Source: Kiritimatiellia bacterium (GTDB lineage Bacteria; Verrucomicrobiota; Kiritimatiellia; RFP12; UBA1067). From it: a stretch of DNA of 7,731 nt. The stretch lies in the NCBI GenBank assembly GCA_017385345.1, contig JAFNRY010000097.1, positions 1 through 7,731 on the forward strand. Reading direction: 5' to 3'. Below the pieces are notes generated by a model. It was not told where the DNA came from, searched no databases, and saw only the letters and a program-made list of their open reading frames with translations. This document shows, piece after piece, positions 1 through 6,848 of the stretch. The translations under genes and the position numbers were made by a program. Numbering within the stretch: the first letter of the stretch is position 1; each line of letters opens with the position of its first letter.

Positions 1-1
1 A

Positions 2-1123
2 TTTTCGGGCGCCATAGCCTCCGGCGAGGCGGGTGCCGGCGACACTGTGGAAGTATACGGGGCGGACGGCTCCAGGCTGGGCCGTGGCTGGTATTCGCCG
101 GCCTCGCAAATCCGCGTCCGCATGATACCGGACGAACCGGTGGAAGAACTCGTGGCCGCTTCGATAGCGCGCCGCGCCGCATTCTTCGCGGACGGATACA
201 CCGATGCCGTCAGGCTCGTCAACGCGGAAAACGATTTCCTTCCCGGCGCGACGGCGGATTTCTACGCGGGGCATGTCGTATGTCAGTTCTCGTCGGCCGG
301 CGCCGAAATGCGCAAAGAGGAAATCGCCGCTGCGCTGATGAAGTTCGCTCCAGGCTGCACTGGAGTATCGGAAAGGCGCGATGTCGCCGCAAGAGCCAAA
401 GAGGGGCTGGCCGGCGCGGACGCGGACGCCTTCGCCACGATTCTCGGCGCCGCGCCGCCGGAACTCGTGGAAATACGCGAAGGCGGATGCCGCTTCCTCG
501 TCGATGTGCGCAACGGCCACAAGACGGGCTTCTATCTGGACCAACGCGACGCCCGCGCGGCGGTCGGGGCGCTCGCAAACGGCCTCGACGTCTTGAACTG
601 CTTCTGCTACACGGGCGGATTCGGGTTGTTCGCGCGGGAGAGCGGAGCGGCTTCGGTCGTGCAAGTGGACGTCTCGCCCTCCGCCCTCGCGCTTGCCAAG
701 AAGAACGAAGCGCTCTCGCACGGATGCGGGACGAAAATGGAATACGCCGAAGCGGACGTGTTCAAATATCTGCGCGAATGCCGGGACCGCGGAGCGACGT
801 TTGACATGATCGTGCTCGATCCGCCGAAGTTCGCCGAAACGCGCTCGCAGACCATGAAGGCCGCGCGGGGCTACAAAGACATCAATCTTCTCGCGATGAA
901 ACTGCTGCGACCCGGCGGAATACTGGCCACGTTCTCGTGTTCCGGGGCGATGGACCGGCGTCTGTTCGGCCAGGTGCTCGCGGAGGCGGCGGCGGACGCC
1001 GGACGGCGCATGCAATGCATCGCGACCACCGGCCAGAGCGCCGATCACCCGGTGGCCCTCGCATTTCCGGAAGGCCGGTATCTCAAGGGCGCGATACTGC
1101 GCCGCGCAGACGCGCGGCTTTGA
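2..1123 (+). CDS. rlmI: RlmI-type 23S rRNA (cytosine-5) methyltransferase, 5' partial
   Basis: This is a class I SAM-dependent methyltransferase of the RlmI/COG1092 family, which in E. coli makes m5C1962 in 23S rRNA. The reading frame is open to the left edge. Codons from position 2 give FSGAIASGEAGAG, matching the end of the RlmI PUA domain (E. coli FSGAVARMEG), so the GTG at 47 is internal and only ~20 N-terminal residues are missing. Counting from that GTG, I see the PUA tail YSPASQIRVR (residues ~16-25), NGHKTGFYLDQR (156-167), SAM-binding motif I NCFCYTGGF (184-192), motif IV DPPKF (258-262), the motif VI cysteine in FSCSG (C298), and the family ending DHPV...PEGRYLKG. All expected active-site motifs are present, so it should be functional. 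It is the only plus-strand gene here and ends inside the 3' end of the opposing gene. Family assignment is firm; the exact target base is inferred from E. coli. Confidence 0.93.
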   Translation, partial: FSGAIASGEAGAGDTVEVYGADGSRLGRGWYSPASQIRVRMIPDEPVEELVAASIARRAAFFADGYTDAVRLVNAENDFLPGATADFYAGHVVCQFSSAGAEMRKEEIAAALMKFAPGCTGVSERRDVAARAKEGLAGADADAFATILGAAPPELVEIREGGCRFLVDVRNGHKTGFYLDQRDARAAVGALANGLDVLNCFCYTGGFGLFARESGAASVVQVDVSPSALALAKKNEALSHGCGTKMEYAEADVFKYLRECRDRGATFDMIVLDPPKFAETRSQTMKAARGYKDINLLAMKLLRPGGILATFSCSGAMDRRLFGQVLAEAAADAGRRMQCIATTGQSADHPVALAFPEGRYLKGAILRRADARL

Positions 1124-2057
1124 CCTTCTCCAGCATCGGCAGCGACGCGTGCATCGACAGTTTGAGCGGAAGCTCCATGCACAGCGGCCGCATGAACCTG
1201 AACACGCGGCCCGATCTCACTTTTATCTCTCCGGGCACCCTGCCGCGCCGCGCAATGCCTATCATGACCGCTTCGGGCGCATCCTCCCACAGCTTCTTCA
1301 GCGAGCCGTCGCGGTTTACGGACGAGCTCATCCATATCGCCTTCTCCCCGGTCGCCGCATCGACGGCAGACAGCAGATACGCGAAACGCGGAGGCGGATC
1401 CGACGTTATGTAGCCCGCGTCTATGCCAAAATCCAGCTCCAGCGTCTCGTCCGCCTTGAACGGCAGATCCTTCACTTTCGCGATTATATCCTTCCTTATC
1501 GCTATCTTCTCCGTGTAAGGGCGGGATTGCGGTATCGGAAACGCCTTGTCGGACCATTCCCCCGACGCCGACTCTTCGCGCCCGAACATCGCCTGCTGCT
1601 GCGAACACGACATCGGGAGGGTGGGGTCGGTCTCCATGCGCATCGCCACGCCGCAGCACTGCCAGAGAATCTTGCGGCACAGCTCGCCGTCGCGTCCGCC
1701 TTGCACAGGAAGCGGAACGTAGCCGGCGTCGTGGCGGAACACCGGGGCCCGTCCGTCAGTCCTCGCGGCAAGCTCGTAGTGCGGAATTTCCATCGGCGTG
1801 CTGTAGAATCCGTAATCGGGATCTATGCGGCCGCGTATGTAGTCGTGGAACGTCTGCCATCCCTCGATCATTAGAAGACGATAGCGGACTATCCCTCCGT
1901 CGCCCTTCATCACGGTGCAGAAATAAGGCACGGCCGTGCCGGCCGGCTTTACGATCCAGTTGCTGGAAGAGACCGTGTCCCAAATATCCAGCGAAACGAA
2001 CTTGTCGGCGGCTTCTTCGACCGTTGCCGGCTCTCTGGCGCTGTCTGTGTTTTTCAT
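1083..2057 (-). CDS. Uncharacterised 324-residue protein, possibly DUF6930/DUF7309-like
   Basis: I do not firmly recognise this protein. It is soluble by eye, with no signal peptide or membrane segment. The N-terminal half contains a W..K..G...PYFCTVM.GDGG stretch (residues ~34-55) and a PVFRHDAGYVPLPV segment (~105-118). The C-terminal half has RFAYLLSAVDAATGEKAIW (~224-242) and a closing region ending in ASLPMLEKVKAA (~304-315). This layout faintly recalls the DUF7309 plus DUF6930 proteins of unknown function; the resemblance is from memory and weak. The ATG at 2057 is chosen because its ATGA overlaps the gspF stop, which implies coupled translation. No strong Shine-Dalgarno is visible (only GGG directly upstream). 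The frame stays open 107 codons further upstream, but that part is antisense-independent shadow inside gspF. The 3' end overlaps rlmI by 41 bp. Being in an operon with gspF hints at a link to a pilus or secretion system, which is unproven. Confidence 0.8.
   Translation of the reverse strand: MKNTDSAREPATVEEAADKFVSLDIWDTVSSSNWIVKPAGTAVPYFCTVMKGDGGIVRYRLLMIEGWQTFHDYIRGRIDPDYGFYSTPMEIPHYELAARTDGRAPVFRHDAGYVPLPVQGGRDGELCRKILWQCCGVAMRMETDPTLPMSCSQQQAMFGREESASGEWSDKAFPIPQSRPYTEKIAIRKDIIAKVKDLPFKADETLELDFGIDAGYITSDPPPRFAYLLSAVDAATGEKAIWMSSSVNRDGSLKKLWEDAPEAVMIGIARRGRVPGEIKVRSGRVFRFMRPLCMELPLKLSMHASLPMLEKVKAARLRGAVSRP
2054..2057 (-). promoter_or_regulatory. ATGA stop/start overlap coupling gspF to the 324-residue gene
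   Basis: On the minus strand ATGA holds both the start of the unknown gene and the stop of gspF. There is no strong independent Shine-Dalgarno, so translation by re-initiation after gspF is likely. Confidence 0.7.
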
Positions 2058-3253
2058 CCCAATGTCGCAGATACTTCGAACACCGCCGTCAGAATCGCGA
2101 TGGCGATGAAGCCGATGACGCCGGCTATCATGATTATGAGGATCGGTTCGAGAGCGTTGGTGAACGAGGCGATGTTCCTGTCCATGTCCTTCTGGTAGCG
2201 GCGGCCGATGTGCTCGAGCGACGAAGGCATGTCCCCGGCCTGTTCGCCGACGGCGAGCATGTCGGTCATCATGCGCGGGAACACGCCAGACGACGCGAGC
2301 GGGCCGGAAATGCTCGTTCCGTCGGTGACGCGCTTCCTCGCGACCGCGAGCGCCTGGCCTATGACGGCGTTGCCGCACGTCTCCTCCGCGATCTTCAAGG
2401 CCTGGAGGACGTTGACTCCGTTTACGAGAAGCGTCTTGAGGGTGTATGCAAGGGTCGAATAGGCGCCGGCCGCGACGATGCCTTTGATCAGCGGCGCGCG
2501 CAGTTTCCAGCCGTCGATCTTCAGTTTACCGCCCTCAGTGTTCTTCCAGCGCCTGTACCAGCCGTACGCCGCGGCGACGCCTATGGCCATCAGCCACCCG
2601 TACTGTATGAGCGCGTTCGACATTCCTATGAGCATCCGCGTTGGCAGCGGGAGGGTAGCGCCCATCGACGCAAACACCTTCTCGAACTTGGGTATGATGA
2701 GAACGAGCGCGAGTATCACCGCGACCACTCCGAAAACAAGCACAATCATCGGATAGCTGAGCGCGCTTTTTATCTTCGCGCGCATGGCGTCGTAGCGTTC
2801 GTAGTGGTCGGAAAGGCGGCGCAGAACCTCCACCATGGCGCCCGAGGCTTCCGCCGCGCGCACCATGTTGACGTACAGAGGTTCGAAGGTCTTGGGGTGG
2901 CCGGCGCAGGCGTCGGAGAAATTCTCGCCTCTTACGATCCTGTCGCAAAGATCCTGGCAGACGAACCGCTGGCCGCTGTTCTCGTCCCCCTGTCCGGCGA
3001 GGGCCTGGAGTGCCTGGCCGAGCGTCATGCCGGCTTCGATGAGGTCGGCCAGTTCCGAAGTGAACAGCAGCACCTCCATCTTCGTCATGCTCGTCTTCGC
3101 GGCGGAGCCGCCGATTTGCATGTTCCAGATGGACGAGCTCTTGGCGGACTTGGCTTTCGCGGCCGGCGCGGACGGAGCCTGCGCGGACGCGCGCACGACC
3201 CTCGCCGCCCCTCCCGGCGAAGCCGTCCCGCCGCCTTTTCTGGAATAGCCCAA
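2054..3253 (-). CDS. gspF: Type II secretion / type IV pilus inner-membrane platform protein (GspF/PilC family)
   Basis: This is the polytopic platform protein that links the assembly ATPase to pseudopilin or pilin polymerisation in the inner membrane. Two T2SF domains are visible. The first runs from ~61 to 190, from LLFTSELADLIEAGMTL through FEPLYVNMVRAAEASG to a membrane segment at ~165-188. The second runs from ~260 to 392, with FPRMMTDMLAVGEQAGDM and a last membrane segment at ~369-392. Another hydrophobic stretch is at ~208-232. Total length (399) is normal, but the first ~60 residues are Ala/Ser/Lys-rich and low complexity, unlike the usual folded GspF N-terminus. The start is uncertain. 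The longest frame begins at a TTG (3253) with GGCGGA three bases upstream, the in-frame stop lies at 3314-3316, and later ATGs occur at 3121 and in TSMTKME near 3087. The stop codon overlaps the next gene's ATG. No GspE ATPase or pilin gene lies in the window. Confidence 0.88.
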   Translation of the reverse strand: MGYSRKGGGTASPGGAARVVRASAQAPSAPAAKAKSAKSSSIWNMQIGGSAAKTSMTKMEVLLFTSELADLIEAGMTLGQALQALAGQGDENSGQRFVCQDLCDRIVRGENFSDACAGHPKTFEPLYVNMVRAAEASGAMVEVLRRLSDHYERYDAMRAKIKSALSYPMIVLVFGVVAVILALVLIIPKFEKVFASMGATLPLPTRMLIGMSNALIQYGWLMAIGVAAAYGWYRRWKNTEGGKLKIDGWKLRAPLIKGIVAAGAYSTLAYTLKTLLVNGVNVLQALKIAEETCGNAVIGQALAVARKRVTDGTSISGPLASSGVFPRMMTDMLAVGEQAGDMPSSLEHIGRRYQKDMDRNIASFTNALEPILIIMIAGVIGFIAIAILTAVFEVSATLG

Positions 3254-3346
3254 GATTCCGCCTATTCTCCGGCGGCCGCTGCTCCGGCGGCGCTCCCCGG
3301 TCCTGTGTTGTGCCTACGGTACATGCAGAAACCTCTTCCGGGGCGA
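3254..3346 (-). other. clpC-gspF intergenic leader with a 20-codon ORF
   Basis: This 93-bp gap has no convincing terminator and no clear sigma-70 promoter. Reading the minus strand, a well-placed Shine-Dalgarno (GGAAGAGG, about 7 bases before ATG) precedes an ATG at 3324 that opens a 20-codon ORF ending in TAG at 3262: MYRRHNTGPGSAAGAAAAGE. It ends 8 bases before the gspF TTG and lies in the -1 frame relative to gspF. It could be a leader peptide that couples translation into gspF, the true gspF start broken by a frameshift or sequencing error, or chance. A 6-bp inverted repeat (CCCCGG at 3295-3300 and CCGGGG at 3338-3343 on the plus strand) flanks the start, and a 10-bp direct repeat (ctccggcggc at 3267-3276 and 3282-3291) lies inside. 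Confidence 0.3.
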
Positions 3347-5836
3347 TTATACCAAATTGCAGTCGCGCCCCGCGTCGCGCTTTCTGAAGACGAGCTTGCC
3401 GCCGTCAGGCGCGAGATCGAGTTTCAGCGGCCCCGAGACGCCGCCGCCGAGAATCGCCTCGGCGACCGGGTCTTCGACGTACTTTTGCACCAGACGGCGC
3501 AGCGGGCGCGCGCCGAGCGCGCTGCCCTCCGCCTCCTTGACGAGAAAATCGGAAGCCTTTCTCGTCAGACCGAGCGCGATGCCGGACTGCGCCAGCCGCT
3601 CGTTCAGCGCGGCGATTTCCGTCTTGAGTATTTTTGCGAGATCGTCCCTGCCGAGTTTCCTGAACACGACGGTTTCGTCGAAACGGTTGAGCAGCTCCGG
3701 ACGGAACACGCGCTTGCACTCCGATACGAGCTTCTCCTTCATGGCCTCGTAACCGGAATCGCCGGTTCGGGCGGCGAAGCCGAGTGCGCGGCCGCCGCGC
3801 GTGAAATCGTAGCCAAGATTCGCGGTGCATATGACGATGGTGTTGCGGAAGTCCACCGTCCGCCCCTGCCCGTCCGTCAGACGGCCGTCGTCGAGAATCT
3901 GGAGCAGCATGTTGCACACGTCCGAATCCGCCTTTTCGAACTCGTCGAAGAGGACGACGGAATACGGGCGGCGGCGCACTTTCTCGGTGAGCTGACCGCC
4001 TTCGTCGTGGCCCACGTAGCCGGGAGGGGCGCCTACAAGCCGCGACGAGGAATATTTCTCCTGATACTCGCTCATGTCTATCGTGACGAGCGCCTTTGCG
4101 TCGCCGTATATGCGCTCAGCGAGCATCTTGGCGAGATGCGTTTTCCCGACGCCCGTCGGACCGAGAAAGAGAAAGCTTCCTATGGGGCGCTTCGGATCCG
4201 CGGAAAAAGCGCGGCTGCGCCTCAAAGCCCTGGCCACGGCCGCCACCGCCTCGTCCTGTCCGGCGACCACCTCCGAAAGCGATTTCTCCATGCCGAGCAG
4301 TTTCTCGGCCGTCGCGGCGTTCATCTTCTCGGCGGGGACGCCGCTCATGGAAGAGACCGTCTCCGCCACGTCCGCCTCACCGGCCTCCACCAGCGTCTCG
4401 GCGTGCTCGGAGCGCCATTTCGAAAGAGCCTCGGCGAATTCCGCCGAGAGTTTCTTTATCTTTTCCCGGTACTGGGCCGCGGTGTCGAAGTCGCCGTCTT
4501 TCACGGCGATATCCTTGGCGCCGCGCAGGCGGTCTATTTCCTCCTGCCGCTTGACCAGACTGCGCGGCCTCGCGCTGGCGGCCATGCGCAGGCGGGCGCC
4601 GGTTTCGTCCATGGCGTCTATCGCCTTGTCCGGCAGTTGCCGGGCAGGGAGATAGCGGGCCGTCAGTTCGACGGCGGCGCGCAGCGCCCCGTCGGTGAAC
4701 TTCACCGCGTGGTGCTCCTCGTACTTGGGCGCGATTCCGCGGAGGATTTCGATCGTCTCCGCCACCGAGGGTTCTTCCACGAGCACGGACTGGAAGCGGC
4801 GTTCCAGCGCCGCATCCTTCTCGATCGACTTGCGGTACTCCTTGAGGGTCGTCGCGCCGACGCACTGGAGTTCGCCGCGGGCGAGGGCCGGCTTGAGTAT
4901 ATTCGCGGCGTCCATGGCTCCTTCGGCGCCGCCGGCCCCGACCATGGTGTGGATTTCGTCGAGGAAAAGAATGATATTGCCGCTGCGCTTCGTCTCGTCG
5001 ACTATTTTCTTGAGCCGCTCTTCGAACTGTCCGCGGTACTGCGTCCCCGCGACCACGCGCGCCATGTCCACGGCGACGACGCGCTTGCCCTGCATCTTCT
5101 CCGGCACTTCACCGCGGTGTATGGCCTGGGCTAGCCCTTCCACTACTGCGGTCTTGCCGACGCCAGCCTCGCCTATCAGCACCGCGTTGTTCTTCGTGCG
5201 GCGCGAAAGAATCTGGACGAGACGCTTCAATTCCTTCGTCCGCCCGACCACGGGATCGAGCGCGCCCTGGCGCGCGAGTTCGGTTAAGTCGCGGCCGAAG
5301 GCGTTCACGGTCGGCGTCTTCTGGTCCTTGGCCTTCTTTCTGGCGTCGTCTCCTTCCTCCTCCGGTCCGCCGCCGGCCTCCCCTTCCTCTTCCTGCGCGG
5401 CTCCGCCGGCGTCCTGCGTTCCGGCGGCGAGAAACTTCTCCACCGTAAGGCCGGCGTTGAACAGAAGCTGGGCGGCGGCGTTTTCCCCCTCGCGGAGCAT
5501 GGCGGCCACGAGATCGCAGGTGCCGACCGCGTTGCCGGCGCCGGCCGAGATTTGCGCTATGTCTATGACTTTGCGCGTCCGCGCCGTAAACGGCAGCTGG
5601 CCGCGCTGCAGCGTCGCGCCGGACTCGCCGGAAATCATCGCTTTCAGCGATTCCGAAAGATCCTCGGGGGAATGGCCGAGCTGGGCAAGCCGGCGGCAGG
5701 CCCGGCATCCCGGTATCGCGAGGATGGAAAGCAATATGTGCTCGGATCCTATGTGGTCGTGGCCGAAGCTTCTTGCGCACCCCTGGGCGCCGTTCACCGC
5801 GTCGAGCGCGTTCTTTGTGAATTTTATGGAACTCAC
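3347..5836 (-). CDS. clpC: ATP-dependent Clp protease, ATP-binding subunit ClpC
   Basis: This is an HSP100 AAA+ unfoldase that threads substrates into ClpP. Domains in order are a Clp N-domain (~1-138), an unusually acidic Gly/Glu linker (~140-170), NBD1 (Walker A GEAGVGKT 222-229, Walker B LFLDE 290-294, pore loop QYRGQFEERLK, arginine finger ERRF 345-348), a short middle domain with a UVR motif (~428-463), and NBD2 (Walker A GPTGVGKT 559-566, pore loop GYVG, Walker B VVLFDE 627-632, sensor-2 GARPLRR 775-781). The single short coiled coil with UVR marks ClpC rather than ClpB. The ALGF tripeptide loop at ~684-687 matches the ClpP-docking loop, so it should partner ClpP, which is not in this window. 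The length of 829 is typical. The GTG start at 5836 overlaps the upstream stop (GTGA) and has GGAGAGG ~8 bases before it. E32, a phospho-arginine pocket residue in B. subtilis ClpC, is conserved; the second-pocket glutamate is C107. Confidence 0.97.
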   Translation of the reverse strand: MSSIKFTKNALDAVNGAQGCARSFGHDHIGSEHILLSILAIPGCRACRRLAQLGHSPEDLSESLKAMISGESGATLQRGQLPFTARTRKVIDIAQISAGAGNAVGTCDLVAAMLREGENAAAQLLFNAGLTVEKFLAAGTQDAGGAAQEEEGEAGGGPEEEGDDARKKAKDQKTPTVNAFGRDLTELARQGALDPVVGRTKELKRLVQILSRRTKNNAVLIGEAGVGKTAVVEGLAQAIHRGEVPEKMQGKRVVAVDMARVVAGTQYRGQFEERLKKIVDETKRSGNIILFLDEIHTMVGAGGAEGAMDAANILKPALARGELQCVGATTLKEYRKSIEKDAALERRFQSVLVEEPSVAETIEILRGIAPKYEEHHAVKFTDGALRAAVELTARYLPARQLPDKAIDAMDETGARLRMAASARPRSLVKRQEEIDRLRGAKDIAVKDGDFDTAAQYREKIKKLSAEFAEALSKWRSEHAETLVEAGEADVAETVSSMSGVPAEKMNAATAEKLLGMEKSLSEVVAGQDEAVAAVARALRRSRAFSADPKRPIGSFLFLGPTGVGKTHLAKMLAERIYGDAKALVTIDMSEYQEKYSSSRLVGAPPGYVGHDEGGQLTEKVRRRPYSVVLFDEFEKADSDVCNMLLQILDDGRLTDGQGRTVDFRNTIVICTANLGYDFTRGGRALGFAARTGDSGYEAMKEKLVSECKRVFRPELLNRFDETVVFRKLGRDDLAKILKTEIAALNERLAQSGIALGLTRKASDFLVKEAEGSALGARPLRRLVQKYVEDPVAEAILGGGVSGPLKLDLAPDGGKLVFRKRDAGRDCNLV
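5833..5836 (-). promoter_or_regulatory. GTGA stop/start overlap coupling the McsA/B-like gene to clpC
   Basis: On the minus strand the GTG start of clpC shares bases with the TGA stop of the preceding gene. The GGAGAGG ribosome binding site lies in the last codons of that gene. This decides the clpC start and suggests coupled, near-stoichiometric translation of adaptor and unfoldase. Confidence 0.75.
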
Positions 5837-6816
5837 TGCAAATCCCTCTCCGCCTTTTCGCTAAGGACTACGTCCTCGAAGCGCTCGTTCATCTCGTCGG
5901 CGAGTTCGGCGTCCCGCGCGTCTATTTCGTCGGGGTTCTGCTCGCCCTGCGGTCCGTCCTGCGCGGCGCCGTCCGCGCAGGAGCGCGACAGGCCGCCTTT
6001 GTTTTCCGCGCTCTCCATCAGTTCAAGGATCGCTTTTTCGTCTATGCCGTCCAGGTATCCGGAGCGCGCGGCGAGCCTGAGAGGCGAAAGCAGGTCGAAA
6101 AGTTCGCCGTGCGAGAGCAGCCTGCAATTTTTCAATATCGCAAGAGCCCTGCATATCGCGTCCGCAAGCACTCTGTGCTTGGAGACGGCGAGGCAGGTGC
6201 GCGCTTCGCGCTCCTGGTGGTATAGCGAATCCAACACCCTCGACGCCTTCTCCTCGTCGCCCTTCCTGCACTTGAAAGAATAAACATGGCCGGCATCGGA
6301 TACTCCGTCGCCGGAAAACGCCTCCATGCCGAGATCGAGAGCGGAAAAGGCGCGCTTCACCGCATCCAGATCGCCTATGAGAAAAAGCCCTTCGAGCTGC
6401 AGCGCGCCGCAAAGCCGCTGCGCCGCCGGCGCCCCGGAAGGCTTGACCGGAACCCACTCTTCCTCCGGCGCGGCCGGCGGCGTCTCCTCCGCCGGCGCTT
6501 CGCCGTCAGCCGTATTGTTCTTGCGGGCGCCGCCGAACGAAGATTCTATGTCGTGTATCAGCCCTTCGACCGCGCTGGCGAACGTCTCCAGCGCCCTGGG
6601 CGACGGATTTGCCCCGCCGGCCCCACCGATATGCGTTATCGTCGCCGTCAACCCGCCGGACTGCGGCTTGCGCGTCCTCAACGACTTCTTCTGGCGCCGG
6701 ACGCGCTCTTTGCCGGCGCATTCCGCGCAAACGTACAACTCTTCCTCGGAACCGTCGTCGCGTTTGCGAACTATGGCCGCCTGGGCATCGATTTTTCCGC
6801 AGATTTCGCACTTCAT
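5833..6816 (-). CDS. McsA-McsB hybrid: zinc finger fused to the C-terminal half of a protein-arginine kinase, lacking the catalytic half
   Basis: This is a probable ClpC-associated adaptor or regulator in the cytosol. Residues 3-33 form a four-cysteine zinc finger (CEIC...CAEC; C3, C6, C30, C33) like the N-terminus of McsA. Residues ~35-130 are a low-complexity Gly/Pro/Glu linker. Residues ~135-270 align by eye with the C-terminal half of McsB: LGMEAFSGDGVSDAGHVY, then QEREAR (201-206, identical to many McsB), then RALAILKNCRLLSHGELFDL and RLAARSGYLDGI. The McsB N-terminal half with its SSRIRLARN-type and CPTNVGTG-type signatures is missing, and the catalytic-loop TE of GEGTEA reads VS, so kinase activity is very unlikely. 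A charged tail (~295-327) contains RDAELA, resembling the McsB RDxxRA pArg-binding motif with one arginine lost. The ATG at 6816 has GAGG 11 bases upstream. The gene overlaps clpC by 4 bases, indicating a two-gene unit. No CtsR gene is seen. An alternative label would be a divergent UvrB/UvrC-motif or McsA protein. Confidence 0.85.
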   Translation of the reverse strand: MKCEICGKIDAQAAIVRKRDDGSEEELYVCAECAGKERVRRQKKSLRTRKPQSGGLTATITHIGGAGGANPSPRALETFASAVEGLIHDIESSFGGARKNNTADGEAPAEETPPAAPEEEWVPVKPSGAPAAQRLCGALQLEGLFLIGDLDAVKRAFSALDLGMEAFSGDGVSDAGHVYSFKCRKGDEEKASRVLDSLYHQEREARTCLAVSKHRVLADAICRALAILKNCRLLSHGELFDLLSPLRLAARSGYLDGIDEKAILELMESAENKGGLSRSCADGAAQDGPQGEQNPDEIDARDAELADEMNERFEDVVLSEKAERDLQ

Positions 6817-6848
6817 GACCTGTTGAACCTCAAAACCGCCGCCGCGCT

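Noticed and set aside
47..49. GTG as the start of the rlmI-like gene
   Set aside because: The frame continues to the left edge with clear homology to RlmI (FSGA...), so the start is outside the window.
2058..2378. In-frame 107-codon upstream extension of the 324-residue gene
   Set aside because: It would lie inside gspF in another frame, encodes Arg/His-rich sequence, and the ATGA junction gives a much better start.
3262..3316. Programmed -1 frameshift joining the small ORF to gspF
   Set aside because: No X XXY YYZ slippery heptamer is in register in the shared open region, so only a leader ORF or an assembly error remains plausible.
2024..5134. A 1036-codon open frame on the plus strand opposite gspF and clpC
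   Set aside because: It is entirely antisense to two well-supported genes, gives Arg/His/Ala-rich non-domain sequence, and is expected from GC-biased codon use on the other strand.
4695..5864. A 389-codon plus-strand open frame over the clpC 5' half
   Set aside because: It is a Ser/Arg/Pro-rich shadow of clpC with no recognisable domain.
5833..6816. Plain mcsA or plain mcsB annotation
   Set aside because: Only one CxxC-CxxC finger is present with no clear McsA UVR tail, and the McsB catalytic N-terminal half is missing, so neither name alone fits.
6817..6848. Terminator or promoter between the secreted-protein gene and the McsA/B-like gene
   Set aside because: The 32-bp gap contains no stable hairpin followed by T residues and no recognisable -35/-10 pair.
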